The notes under the pieces are model-generated. The model had not been told where the DNA came from and ran no database searches. It saw only the letters and a program-made list of their open reading frames with translations. From assembly GCA_035079385.1 (NCBI GenBank), contig JAVHKY010000001.1:6387501-6451500 (forward strand): DNA of 64,000 bases, given 5' to 3'. Origin of the DNA: Aspidiotus rigidus. Its lineage: Eukaryota > Arthropoda > Insecta > Hemiptera > Diaspididae. Both the position numbers and the translations under genes were made by a program. This document shows, piece by piece, positions 1 through 11,938 of this stretch (positions are counted from its first letter, which is position 1; each line of letters begins with the position of its first letter).

Positions 1-3000
1 TTGTAACTCGGCCATATTGTAGTATTATATTTGAAGATGTGCACCTGCATTTTTTTTGAGGATCGGATGAGTAGTTCTCGAGAAATTTTTACTTTTGTTG
101 AAAATTTTTCACTATTACGAGTAGCTTCTTACGAATAGCTGCGAGTAGCTGCTTACGTTAGGAGAAGCGGATTTTCCCATACGTTTACCACTTTCGTTAT
201 CAGTACGTATATTGTGAAGAACCTTTCATCATTCGACAGGTTCATTCTTCGTTCGTTCTTTACCAAGGGTTCATTGGATTTTATTTCTGATGAAACCTTT
301 TCGTTCAAATTTAGTACACTTGTATCTCGCTTCCCACAGCCCCTAGAGCGTTGAATTTTGTTTTGTCAAATTTTATTTGTTTTGTTAAATTTATTTTTGA
401 ACGGATAGTGGCAATGGCGAGTTGTTCATTTTTCTAGCTATTTTTCATTATTATTAGTCATACTCGATAGTTTTTTTTTTTTTTTTTTTTTTTATTATTA
501 TTTTACGAGCATTATAAACTGCACGAGGGTTATTTGCTCGGCGTTACAATCTTATTTTAGAACATTACTTGAATTAGGTTAAATTAGGTACGTATTGGTG
601 GAATTGAGTGGCGATCGAACGGAATTTGTTGGTGAATTATATGAAGTTGTAGAATTGAGTGGTGCGTAAATAAGTTAGGGTTGAGTCGATGGTTTCGGAG
701 TTGTTGTTTAGTGCTGCATTGATATTGGAAGATATATTTAGGGAGGTTCGAGTGGATTGCAGGACGGGGCATGAGAAAATAAAATGATCAACTGATAAAT
801 TTTCTTGGAGACAGTGAGAGCATGATGGAGGAGCGAGATTAGTGACAAGATAAGTATGAGTAAGACGAGTGTGGCCTATTCGCAGCCGAGCTAAAATGAC
901 CTCCTCTTGCCTTGAATTTCGTTGGGATGAGGACCAAAATGTGGGTTCACGTTTTATTTTCTTAATTTGTTATTCGACTGATTTTAGTGAAAACCTTGAG
1001 TTTGAATGATTAAGTACAATTTTTTAATCTTCATCAAGTGTGCTGATGCGAGACTACCTGGGTGATTTCACTCTTAATTAATAATTGATTTATTTGTCAT
1101 TTTTTCATGTATGGGTACATAATTAATAGTGGTTCATAGTTGATTTGAGGTGTCAAAAGAGATGGAAAGATTATTTTCAATTTGCACTGGCTTTTTTGAG
1201 TGAGATTTGAGATTAGACTAACGAGTAAACCGGGCTTGGGTGCTATATATTTTTACCGAATTTTCTAGCTAGAAAAGTGAGGTATTTTGTTAATACGTTT
1301 GGAATGGTTGAAGCGTGAGGGAAGGAATGAGGGGTTGACTATTGGGTGATTGGTTGCTTCTTTCGTTTCGACATCGATTTTTTTAGTTTTTCGGGATCTC
1401 GTTGTAGCTGGATTCCCAGATGAAGAATTTTGGGGTGGAGTGTGCATAGAAAATGGTGATATGATAGCGTGAAGGCAATTTATGAGTGCACGAGAGGAAT
1501 AGCAGCTCGAGATAGCTTTAAGAGATGCGAGAAATCGGAAGTGATAAAGAATTGAACCACTCATCCTAATATACAGTATACTAGACTAATAATATGCTAA
1601 GAATAAGGTATGGGAAAAAATGATTGTAGAGCTCTTTTTTATTAGAAACAACTGTTATAGCCTCGTAGCAGTTTGGACAGGGGGAGGGGGAGTGGTTTTT
1701 CTGGAGACGTTTTGTAGGTTTTAGATGACTCTTAGCCTAAATTATAACAAAATTCAGGTTTCCTTATTGGATTATAGGTATCTTTACTCTGTTATCTGTT
1801 GATGTGACATCGTAGTGTTAGAATTTATAAACTGAGTTTTATTGTTTATTCTACAAATGTTTGATATGATTGACAGGTCATTGGTATTTAATTTAAAGAG
1901 AGGGAGTGACTCTCTCAATGTTTTTTGCATTGTGGGAAGAAAAGTCGTGTACTACTCACGCGACTGCGTGAGTGTTTTTTGTTAATACGCCTTCAGAAGG
2001 CCTCTAGAGCGCGCTGAAGTTTAATACATTCGTAGAAGCATTGAAAAATTTTCGAACAACCAAAAGCTAAGCCGCGTGCAAAATATCACACAGGAGCAAG
2101 AAATGGATTTCAGTACACCTGGAGGTATGATTGCCTAGAATTACGAGTATTATCTCAACTGAAATTAAATTTGTACCTAGTCTCTAAAATCTTCATTTTG
2201 ATAGATTCATAAGTCGTCTCAATTGTATCTCAACTTCCAGAAAGACACAAAAACCATGCTACTGCCTCTACAAGTGGAAGATTTGACAGCTGCTATGGAT
2301 TGTCAGAAACGATAGCGAATTTATTGATATCCTTCAAGTTGAAAAATTGTTCAGCTTGCCACCCTTGTGCATCTTAGCTTGTGGTTGTTGCAAGGTAGGT
2401 CTTCACTGTTTCATTCTCTGGCGTCAATGCCAACGTGCTGGGAAAGGCAGTACAAGGGTGAAGTCGCATGTTACAAAAATGATGAGAGCGAAGAAGACGA
2501 CTTTGAAATACATGATTATTGGGTACTACATTCGATGGAAAAAGTCGTCCAGGTTTGGGGTATACACCACCAAATGAGCTCTACAGCTTCCCCGTTTTTT
2601 CAAATTACTTGAGGTGTACGAATTCCTCCACATATTTCGAATCATTTAGATGATGGCAGGAAGCTGAAAAGATGATAGACGCTTGTTTTAGAGATGTTGA
2701 AGCCTGTAAAACGATTTTATTTTGTCGAATAATAAATAAATAGGTAGGTACCGAAAATAGGGTTCGAAATCGAATAAGCCCAAAAATTATCAATTTGTCA
2801 AATATTGTATAAAATTACATGACTTTGAAGGAATATTCTGTGAAATACCTCAAATATAGTGATATATTATGGTGATTTGGCTGAAACAATACCAAATTTT
2901 GGTTTTAAGTCAGATAATTTTCGTCGATAATGTCTTAAATTTTGGTCCAATATGAAACTTCGTTGGATTTGGTTATAATAAAAAATTCGATTCCCCAAAA

Positions 3001-3732
3001 TAATTGGTAAATTTTGGTCGAAAATTGAATAATTCCTGTCATGAATCGAACAATTATGGTCGAGAATCAGTTATAAACCGAAAAACGAGTGTTTTCTACG
3101 ATTTTTCCCTAATTCCAAATAATAGACTTTTTGGAAATTATTTTTAGAGCCAAGAATCCGGTCTCTGATGATAAGTTGTGCGCTCGATAAGGAATGATGA
3201 GGTAGAATTCTTACATGCCATAAAATGAGAAACTTCAATGTAAAAGATTTCTATGTACCTATAATCTGGCATCATGTTACTAACCAATGAATATTTAGAC
3301 GTCATAACGAAAAACGTCACTAAGTCTATTTAGAGGGAAATTATTGTACATGGAGAATATTTTGTGTTCATATTTTTCTTTTAAGTCACTTTTCGGCGAG
3401 TTATTGCAGAAAAAACAAATTCTACCCATTTCAACCCCCCTACGGACGAAGCTCCCCGCGTATTCAAAAGGTATTTCGAGGGAAGACGCGCGGGAAAGTA
3501 CTGAACATTTACCAAAAAGAAAACATTCCGCAGCTTTTAATTCTACCTGAGTGACCTTACTAATTGAAGAGAAGAACTAAGAGAAGCATGGACCCTTCTA
3601 TCCCTAAAAGTCATTGTGCTTCTTTGTCGAGAGTAAGTTAGAATTAGCAAATTTTCACTCCTACTTTAGCTACATACTTATCTCAAAGCAGGCAAAGGTT
3701 TGAAAATGATTTCAAAAAGTAAAAAAACTTAC
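1..3732. other. AT-rich DNA without recognised exons
   Basis: No exon or element could be recognised here on either strand. The stretch contains a poly-T run near 471-493 and a field near 2,860-3,060 rich in short AATTTTGGT-like words. Short open frames at 1,265-1,564 (minus) and 2,347-2,612 (plus) show no family resemblance and no convincing splice context. Because the ENT4-like gene to the right runs leftwards and its third exon ends in a proper donor at 3,731-3,732, most of this stretch is probably intron of that gene. Its later exons should then lie beyond the left edge. Confidence 0.4.
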
Positions 3733-5349
3733 TTGTACAACCCAAAGCTACAATAGCAACAGCCGTCAAGTTTATAAAGTACGACGTCTCGCTACCAAAA
3801 ATTTCCAACCACACTTCACATATAGCGACAAATACAAGTGTCACAAAAGAAATCGAGTACCCTGAAAAAAGAGGCAATTTCACACATTAGGCCTCAATTT
3901 ACTTCTTATCTAAGCCGCCCGGTAACTACCTACAGTGCTACTCTTCGCCCATAAAACGCTGAATTTTAGGCCTACAATAGAGTTCTTACCTGCGTTGGGT
4001 TGGGTTAGTCTCGTCGCGACGCACCTTCTTATGAAAAAAAGTTCTTTGTTTGGGTCATTTTTCGGTTTTTGCCTGTAATGTTTTTCATGACCTTTGCAAA
4101 TATCTTAGGATTAGATTAGAGTTACGCTTCATTTTCGGGCCTTTTTGGTTATGTACTTGAAGACACGAAAATAGGCCTACTTTTTGACTTTTATAGGCAC
4201 TTTTAAGGAACCCAACTTTGTACCACTACTCTACGGATATCAAATACGGAACCTCTACTCCAGGTGTAAAGCGTTTCAACGAAGGAGGCTAAGTATGCAA
4301 TACCCATGTATCGAGACGGTTTTTAAAATCCAGTGCAACTTTACGCGAATCATTTATTATTTTTTTGCTCTCAGCCCATAATAACGATATCGTCGATCTA
4401 GTTCCAATTCTTACTTTTTTTGATACACGATAAGATGTTTCAACAAACTCTGGTCTATACGTTTAATATTACAGATGAATAACACGCAGAGGGTCAAGTC
4501 TCGAGTTAAGTAGTGAGGAGTGACCAAAAGAAAATCGATGTAAGTCTACGTGTTTTCTTCTTGTATCAGATGACAATGATCACAGTACTAACATATGCTT
4601 ACCAAAAGTTATTCTGGTATTTAACGGTAGAGCTTCAACCAATACGTTGTTAGCAAGAACAGCGAAAAACGACACAACTATATACACGAGAGACATGTCG
4701 AATATTATAGTTGATTCTGGATACCGCGATTGAAAATAATCTACAGCGATGATAAAACTGTAATGCAAGTATGTGAACAAAAACATGAAGATTTTACAAA
4801 TTATGGAAATAGAGGATTAGATTAAGAACACACTGGATAGGAATAAATTATATGATTCAAAGAAAATTTTTAATGGTAATATGATAAAAATTTTGAAACA
4901 GGTTTTATAGAATAAGTTTCGTTTTTTTTTTAATAAACTAGTTCAAGATACTCATGCAAATACGTAGATAAGGGCTTGCTTTACTCATACCTATATATAT
5001 TTTTTAAAAAATTATGATTTCATGTTTGTCTAAGAACACTACCTACATTTTAATCTTGAGAGTACATGCTTTAGGTTTTTTAGAGAGAAATTGGACTCTA
5101 AAATAAATGTGCAGAGATAGGAGGAAGAAAGTGCAAAAAAGTAAGCTAATTTTTTATTTCTCCTAGTCACTTGTATTACCTGTTGTATGGTAACAGAAAT
5201 CCTATTCCGGCTAATACTAAGGATAAATATATTCCATTATATTTATCAATAGGCGGTGAGATATGGTTGAACCCTTTCGTGAAACGGAAATCATTAGTTG
5301 TTCGAGATTTCCCAAGTTGTATATAACCGTGACTCAAGCGCTCGTCCAT
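3733..5349 (-). CDS. SLC29A4-like: Equilibrative nucleoside/monoamine transporter, ENT4-like (5' part)
   Basis: Three exons of a multi-pass SLC29 transporter are visible: 5,349-5,180, 4,757-4,603 and 3,861-3,733. The start ATG is at 5,347-5,349. Phases join cleanly (170 nt, then 155, then 129) with consensus GT-AG borders. The N-terminal exon carries the family signature YNGIYLSLVLAGIGFLLPYN, the second has FDMSLVYIVVSFFAVLANNV and LNTRITFG, and the third has ICEVWLEIF. These match vertebrate ENT4/PMAT better than ENT1-3, from memory of the family. ENT4 moves adenosine and organic cations or monoamines across the plasma membrane. Only about 151 residues are present against roughly 530 in the family, so the 3' exons lie outside the window or were not recognised. 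The left end of this feature is the last exon seen, not the gene end. Confidence 0.85.
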
Positions 5350-6116
5350 ATTGAAATTATATTATATTTATTCAATATCGATTCCTAAAAAGTTTACAGC
5401 AAATCAACGATTTTCGAGATGGCAAGAGAAACGTATATCGCGAGACGCATATCACTCAGACATCGTTCGCGAAAGAGTCTTACAATTCAATTTACTGTTA
5501 TGTAATCCCATGACGAAGTCCTCGTGTGAACACCATAATAATGGACTAAATAGCGCGAAACCTCTGATAATATCTTACTTTATATTATGATATAGTTATT
5601 TACGATCACATTCATTCCTCAGAATGAGGGAGGATGACATTAGTGCATAGGTCCTGTTTATATCGGTAGCGCGCATGACCGCGATAAAAACTTGACTTAT
5701 TGATTTACCCTCGGTTCACTTGTAGACAAATGGTAAAAACGTGAATGAAGTATCCAGACGGAACGCAGCGAATACAATTTTTAATTCACTAGAACTAACA
5801 ATTTTTACTGAAATATGGAATGCATAAGAACACTAAAAAAAATTTACAATAAAGGATGATTCGTACTACAATAATCTGCTGACGTCACAATACCTGATTA
5901 TTTTTTACAATTAAAGACATTTGATTTTTCTTGCAATCACGTTTCACTTTCAAACAAAACCAAATCCTCTAAGGAGTAATTCAGTTACATGAGATACCGT
6001 GAAAGATTTATTTGTGAAATGAAAAATCATTATTGATTTTATTAACACATATTATTTTTTTACAATAAATTTGACTGTTTTTAATTTTACAATTCATTTT
6101 ACAGATGGTTGATGTA
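5350..6116. other. Upstream flank of ENT4-like gene, up to the Polinton-like block
   Basis: Intergenic DNA of about 770 bp between the ENT4-like start codon and the left terminal repeat. The promoter of the transporter should lie in its left part, but no unambiguous TATA or initiator element stands out. A plus-strand frame at 5,351-5,590 is not supported by any family match. The 6 bp just before the terminal repeat, at 6,111-6,116, are GATGTA and form the left half of the probable target duplication. Confidence 0.4.
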
Positions 6117-6418
6117 AGTAGAACAGACGGGTCTTTAGGACACTTTCCAATCCTGGTTAAATATTGGTAAAATTCATATCCTTTTCAACAAAATTACACT
6201 CCTATAATTCGACCTAAAATATGCCTAAAATTTATTCTCTAGAATACGATAAATAAGGTAAATTGTTACCTATAATTTTTCAACGCTCACGAACGTTCAG
6301 GCAAAATTTATTACCAGTATTTAACTTATTTTAGACTTTATTTGACTGAAATCACACTCACCAAGGATTTCATTTTCACCAAGGTAGATACGATCGGTTG
6401 ACGAGGTAAATCTAACCA
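6117..6418 (+). repeat. Left terminal inverted repeat of the Polinton-like element
   Basis: A 302-bp sequence repeated in reverse complement at 23,016-23,318 with about three substitutions and one single-base indel, roughly 98-99 percent identity by eye. Similarity stops sharply on both sides. On the outside it ends at the AG terminus. On the inside it stops after TAAATCTAACCA. Neither copy taken alone is flanked by a short direct repeat, which argues against two independent insertions of a 300-bp element. Confidence 0.85.
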
Positions 6419-6950
6419 CTATTTAACATTTTCTGAACCTTTTATAAGACAACTTAAAGATAAACGTGAATATTCTGTCGAATTTACTTGTATTTCAGAC
6501 CTTTTTTAGAGAAATTACCTGTATGTCATTTTTACCAAGGTAGATACACAGTAAAATTCATTATCCAAGGTAGGTACCTAGTAAAATTCATCACCCTAGA
6601 ATTTTATACATACAACATTGAAAAGTAGCCTAACGTGAAAAAAAATTACTCTCAACTAATAATGTCACAGAACGCGTTCTTATCAACTTGGGGGAAGAAT
6701 AACACAGGGAACACAGGCTCTTATGGGCGTTTTTGGAATAATCGAATTTATCTCGAGAACGGTCGAGTTTTGAGAGAAATTGAAGAGAACTAAATATGTT
6801 GTTTTTCTTGTGATTTCGCATCCGATGAAACCAAAACAAGAAAAAAAGGTCTCTTGGAATGTCAATCGTGTGAAAAAAGAGCACTTTCTCCTGATCCGCT
6901 GACATTCGCCCCCAAGTTTGTATTCCCCGCTTACCGCTGCACCCCCCGTT
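6419..6950. other. Subterminal DNA inside the left terminal repeat
   Basis: No gene recognised. The word CCAAGGTAGATA from the inner edge of the terminal repeat (about 6,379) recurs in variant form near 6,533 and 6,567, each with an AGTAAAATTCAT-type tail at the last two sites. These degenerate direct repeats next to the end could be protein-binding sites for element mobilisation, but that is only a guess from position. Overlapping minus-strand frames at 6,630-6,905 show no family match. Confidence 0.35.
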
Positions 6951-6954
6951 GAAT

Positions 6955-7740
6955 AATCTGTTACCCTATTGTGACGAGTGGAAAATCTACCCTATAAATT
7001 GCCTTTCTGTGACCCTAGTTCCCCTCCAGCAATTTCTCCAGGAAAAGTGCATCGGTGCATTTGTGACCCTGTAACCCAACAGTGACCCTACATATTCCCG
7101 AAAAGTGGTAACCCTACTCAACGCACGGTATACCCTATTGTGACACTGAAGTAACCTTCGAAGTGCATAGGATCAGTAACTCATTAGTAACCTTAAAGTG
7201 ACCCTGTTGTAGTCCTTGGACGAGCAACCCTAGAATCGCCACACTGTGACCCTTTAGTAACGCGATACCCGTACTCTGTAGTAGACCTGTAGTAGACCTG
7301 TAGTTGCCCTGAAATGACACTTTCGGTTTCTCTTTGGTAACTCTACTGTGACCATGTAGCGACCCCATTATGGCTACCCTATAGTAGCCCTAGTACAGCC
7401 CCTTTATCGCCTCCACAAAAAGGGCTACTGTAGGGTTGTTAGTAACCCTATAGTAGCCTTTTTCATAGAGGTCATTGCCTCTACAAAAAAGGCTACTATA
7501 GGGTTGCTAAAAACCCTATAGTAGCCTTTTTCGTACAGGTCATTGCCTTCACCAAAAAGGCTACTATAGGGTTCCTAAGAAGCCTACTGTAGCCCTTTTC
7601 ATGGAGGTCGTTGCCTTCATGAAAAGGGCTACAGTAGGCTTCTTAAGAACCCTATAGTAGCCTTTTTGGTGAAAGCAATAGCCTCCACAAAAAAGGCTAC
7701 AATAGGATTCTTAAAAATCCTACAGTAAAGCCCACATAAT
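6955..7740. repeat. GTGACCCT/GTAACCCT repeat field ending in a hairpin array
   Basis: From 6,955 to about 7,380 short words such as GTGACCCT, GTAACCCT and GTAGTAGACCT recur at irregular spacing. From about 7,412 to 7,735 there are five consecutive hairpins about 55-60 bp long. Each has arms like AAAAGGGCTACTGTAGGGTT and its reverse complement around a 5-8 base loop. They are separated by a conserved spacer such as TCATAGAGGTCATTGCCTC. The array is roughly palindromic about its middle near 7,608. No protein frame of note runs through it. A similar vocabulary recurs at 14,330-15,150. Confidence 0.7.
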
Positions 7741-8229
7741 AGTACAACACAATGTTTATAAAATGAATGCAGTGTATTATTAGAAATGAAATCACGAAAA
7801 TTACAATTTACGCGTCATGAATACTGAAATGTAACGATTAAATTGAAATAATACGAAGTAAATGTAATCGACGGATATAACGGAACAGAATAGTGCAAAT
7901 AATGAACGAGAAGTGAACGTTTTTTACAAATTAGCATTTTAAGTATCAAAAAATTGCGACGTTAGCGCATAATTATCTGAAGCGAATTGAAGAAAAGAGC
8001 ACCAGTAAAAGTTAAAAAATACAAACGAATGGCGAAGTCGAAATATAAATAAAATATTGAAATAAAAAATAATTTAAAAAGAAATGTACGTACAAATAAA
8101 GCGATAAGGAATGGCGAAGTCGGAATGAGAATAAATTTAAACAAAAAATTCAAAAAGAAATTCGCGTACAGTAAGCGTTGTCCCTAGAAACTCTTCAACA
8201 TGCGAGCGAAACAAACAAAATTGGTCTAT
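7741..8229. other. 3' flank of the eight-exon gene
   Basis: AT-rich DNA of about 490 bp between the hairpin array and the stop codon of the minus-strand gene. It contains a partial duplication: CGATAAGGAATGGCGAAGTC near 8,101 echoes AACGAATGGCGAAGTCGAAA near 8,023, each followed by an A-rich stretch. It may include the 3' untranslated region of the minus-strand gene. No poly(A) site could be fixed and no gene was found. Confidence 0.35.
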
Positions 8230-11212
8230 CTACTCCGTCGGAGAATGGTGGTCATCGTTGACAGTTAAAGATGAGGAAGTCTTACGAAGCTCAGCGAGTT
8301 GTTCTTCAAGTTCTTCATCTAGCAATTCTGACAACGAATCATTGAATGGTGGGGCTGACGTGACCGACGTATTGGTACGAGAATGCTGCTGCAACTGACC
8401 TATGGGTGAAAGATAAAATACGTTTATTAAGAGGGTAAGAAAATTCAAGAAAAGCGACATAGTTCAGTCGAACGAAACACGAACTTGGCACAAACCTGGA
8501 GCATAGATTTTTTTGCGCAACCCACCTTTATGGTAAATTTGGTGAGGATAATCTTTGTACCGAGGTAGTATCATACGAGAAAAAGTGAAAAAAAAAAAAA
8601 GAAAAAAAAGAGGAACTGTCAGGAATTCTTATAAGGATACCATTTCTGACAAATATGCGCAAAAAATCTGCATCGAAGATTGTACCAGAATCGTCTCCGT
8701 CTCCCCCCCCCCTTCTAATGTGATCGGAGTAACAGTAATTTTTGTATGAAAGTTTACCTTCCTGATCTCGAGCTTCTCTCGACGCCGAACTGTTGACTGT
8801 AACTTTTTTTTCCACATTCAGGCACCGACGTTTACATACGGTGCGACTGGATTTCAACCACCTTTGAATGATCGCGCGAACTTTATCGCGGTGATCCTTC
8901 TTGTTCCACGCTGCTGTAATAGCGGGACCATCACTCCTACGAAGGTGATTAGGTCGTACGATTGGTAGGTATTCACTCGGCCAGTTGCTGGTTTCACCTG
9001 AAACAGACATGTAGACTAGAGTACGCGAAGAAGAAAAAATAAAAAGAACCTGCGAAAAAATACTCACGAATTATTATTTCGTACGCTTCAGTGTATTGAA
9101 TCCACTGAATATAGAACATTTCGGCACCATTTACGAATGCTTCATTCGATACATTCGGGTCATTCTCGTCATTATTTTTCTCCCCGTTGAAAGATAAACG
9201 AAAAATGTTTCTCAACAAAGAGTATAAAGCATGAGTGTATCCTTCTCGAATAGGATTGTGCATTCGTACTGCCTGAATCAGCAAACATAATGAATGAGAG
9301 TACATAAAAAGAATCAGTTATACAAGTGCACACGGTAAGAAACGTCTAAGCATTTGAGTAAGCAATACAACTTACAAAATTTTCTCGCACGACGCTTTCA
9401 AAGTACAAACTAGTAGTTTTTATTTTTTCATCAAACGCCAAGAACTCCGATTTACTTGATTTTGGTAAATCGAGACGATGGAACAGTTCATGACTCGTGA
9501 TGGACTCGGTGTCCCGTTCATTTTGGGAACATTCGACCAACGACGATGAGGTTGATTCGGCTACATCAGAAAATGGCAAATGACAGAATGGCGAATTGCT
9601 CGATGGTGTACTCCAGACTGACGGGCTGGGTCGAACGCGATAGATTTCGAAGGAGTTGTTTCTCCATTGCCTGGCGTAGTCAGATAAGAGTAAAGAGAGC
9701 AGTCTGAGGCGCGAGAAGCACCATCATCAGCACCATCATGTACAACATATCTGTAATAATAATTTCATTATAATGTAGTTCAATATGTAAGAAATCAACA
9801 CAGCCAAATAATACACGCGCTTACCCGAAATTGTTTTCAACGTTGACAGACGCATCTTCGAGAGTCTTTTCCGGCTTCTTTTCCTTCGCGACAGGTAACA
9901 ACGAACTTCCGTAGGAGAATCTCGCTTTTGCTTTAGGTTGCCTCTCCGCACTAGGAAGGCATTCATTCTCAGGTACTGGTAAAGTGGATACGTCCGATAA
10001 CAAACTGCTCGCGCTTTCAGACTTGATCCACGTCGAGGCTTCGTCGTAAGACAATAGCGCTGAAAATAAGGAAAGCATCAAAACGCACCAAAAAAAGAAG
10101 AAAAAAAAAAACATAATATTTCATTCTTGTACTTCGCAATTTATAACACGAGCTATCTTATCGAGTACTTACTGTAGGCAAATAAGTAATATTATACGTG
10201 CGATAGGTATGCGGCCGAAGTATCAGAAATAATCGAGCGTCTTTTTCAATCAAACAAACACCCGAGTGAGAATATTACTGAACAATCATTGCGGAATTTC
10301 TTGTTTCAGACTCGAACTTGAGGTACGAAAGCTCGCTTACGATCCTTCGATAGCGCATTGAAAACCAAAAATTCGGTAGGCTGAGAATCAGGAAATGAAG
10401 CAACATAAATTCATGGGAAATAAGAGAGTGAAGAACGAGAAAGGAAAATAGATTCGAGATCGAATATAGCGAAGATGGAAACATTTGACGATCGAGTGGT
10501 TACTACGTAAACCATTTCAGTGACTGTATACATTGACAGACTAGAAAGAAATCGTACGTTACTTTATGCAGAAATAGTCGCTAATTATGATATTGTCTAA
10601 TAAATAAAATGCAGTATTTAAATGCTTACGTAATGACGAATCGATTTTCAATCGGTGAGAATACTTGATACGCGAGAACACTGATGGACGAGTTGTACAT
10701 TCACGATACCAAATTGGCACTGAAAAGAAAAGTGAACTGATGGTAATAATATTTCGTAAAATAAAACAACTTTATGAGCGATTCGCCTAGACACGTACTT
10801 TACTGATTGGAGAGAATGAATATTCATATGCGTTGAACATGAACCATCAAACACCATCGAAAACGTACAAAGTGAAAGAGACGTACGGCAGCGATTATCC
10901 ACAAATTGAAGTACAATATCGAATGGCGAGCTAAGAATAACGTGGCGACAAGCTGAAAAGTTGATATTATATCGAGTTATTGAATACTATCTATCGTATG
11001 AGGTGTACATGAAACACGATTCCATATATGGCAAATAATGCGAAAAAATAACGTACTTGCACATGCAAATTATGAATCACGACGAATGAAATCCAATCTT
11101 TCAATGTACTGCGTTGACAGGCACCGTATCCGCGTTAACGTGAATTACTTACACTTTCAAATCTTTTCGACGAATGTGAACGATTTTTTTTTTGCACCAA
11201 CTGCCGAAACAT
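8230..11212 (-). CDS. Intact eight-exon gene, 452-residue protein of unrecognised family
   Basis: Exons: 11,212-11,155, 10,952-10,887, 10,719-10,630, 10,059-9,825, 9,670-9,376, 9,272-9,068, 8,997-8,758 and 8,399-8,230. Their lengths sum to 1,359 nt, exactly 453 codons, and every junction keeps phase. The start has a GCCGCC-ATG context. Seven donors are GTAAGN, GTGAGT, GTACGT or GTAAAC-like. The first is the weakest and may instead be used 2 nt away. Recognisable stretches are RECTTRPSVFSRIKY (exon 3), NPIREGYTHALYSLLRNIF and MFYIQWIQYTEAYEIIIR (exon 6), and WPSEYLPIVRPNHLRRSDGP with KVRAIIQRWLKSSRTVCKRR (exon 7). The acidic ELLDEELEEQLAELRK tail is a short coiled coil. The middle is Ser-rich and low in complexity. 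I do not recognise the family. No signal peptide or firm membrane span is seen. The gene looks like host DNA lying inside the Polinton-like block. Confidence 0.7.
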
Positions 11213-11938
11213 GGCGGCTATAAACGACAATTGCTTCGCGTTCGAACTGGAAAACGAGTAACCGTTAACGTACGCCGACAACGGAACAATTCAAATTTCT
11301 TCTTATTGGCTTCGAGGTTTTCGTTTGAAATTTCGACGCTGTATGCAATGTTACCAACAACGTGTGGGAAAAATTATTCACTTCTGTAGCACCATTTCTC
11401 CTGACATTTTCATTATTCGCGATTCATTTTCGAAATATGTATGATAATTCCATATGTGGGACATAATTATTTATATAAAACTAATTAATCATTGAAATTT
11501 TGTAATTAATGCGCGTAAATGCAATCTACATGGCAGACACTCGTTGGAGTAGTAAGAGAAATATTTTATTTGTATCACGTGATCAATTTCAACCAATCCT
11601 GGCTGTACCACACTACCTCATAGACAGAGGCGAAAAGAGCTGCCATCTTCACTGGATTTGTTTGTTGTTTACTAATTTTCAAATTTACTATTCCGTTCCG
11701 TTCCAATATTACATTTAATTTTTACATCTCTGTGAATTTTGCAAAGTTTATTGTGTACATTTGCATACTACCTCATCCTCTATATCTCCGTAACAAGGAT
11801 TTCATCTCGCATAATGTCTCGTTCCTAAACTTATTGTCGAAGTAAGTATTTACTACATGATATTTACAATTTATCGGATAACCGGATGTCATAGCTACTG
11901 TATAATTTATTCGATTTTTTCGTTTCCTATTATTATAG
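11213..11938. promoter_or_regulatory. Region between the minus-strand gene and plus-strand cassettes
   Basis: About 725 bp between the ATG of the eight-exon minus-strand gene and the first exon-like cassette on the plus strand. The layout would suit divergent transcription from a shared region, with the minus-strand promoter just to the right of 11,212. Several short frames exist on the plus strand (for example 11,509-11,718), but none has a recognisable product. No core promoter element is clear. Confidence 0.3.

Noticed and set aside
584..1564. Minus-strand frames at 584-772 and 1,265-1,564
   Set aside because: No family resemblance, no start context and no flanking splice logic. Expected by chance in DNA of this composition.
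2347..2612. Overlapping plus-strand frames, one with a Cys-rich start
   Set aside because: Two frames of the same DNA are open, neither matches a family, and no promoter or splice site supports them.
2745..2780. GGTTCGAAATC as a tRNA or SINE B box
   Set aside because: No matching A box or cloverleaf could be built around it.
6117..6418. The 302-bp terminal repeats as two separate MITEs
   Set aside because: Neither copy has short terminal inverted repeats or its own target duplication, while the outer flanks of the pair match at 5 of 6 bases.
7135..7368. Minus-strand 77-codon frame with repeated GLLQ/GHS-like phrases
   Set aside because: It is a translation of the GTGACCCT-type repeat field, not a gene.
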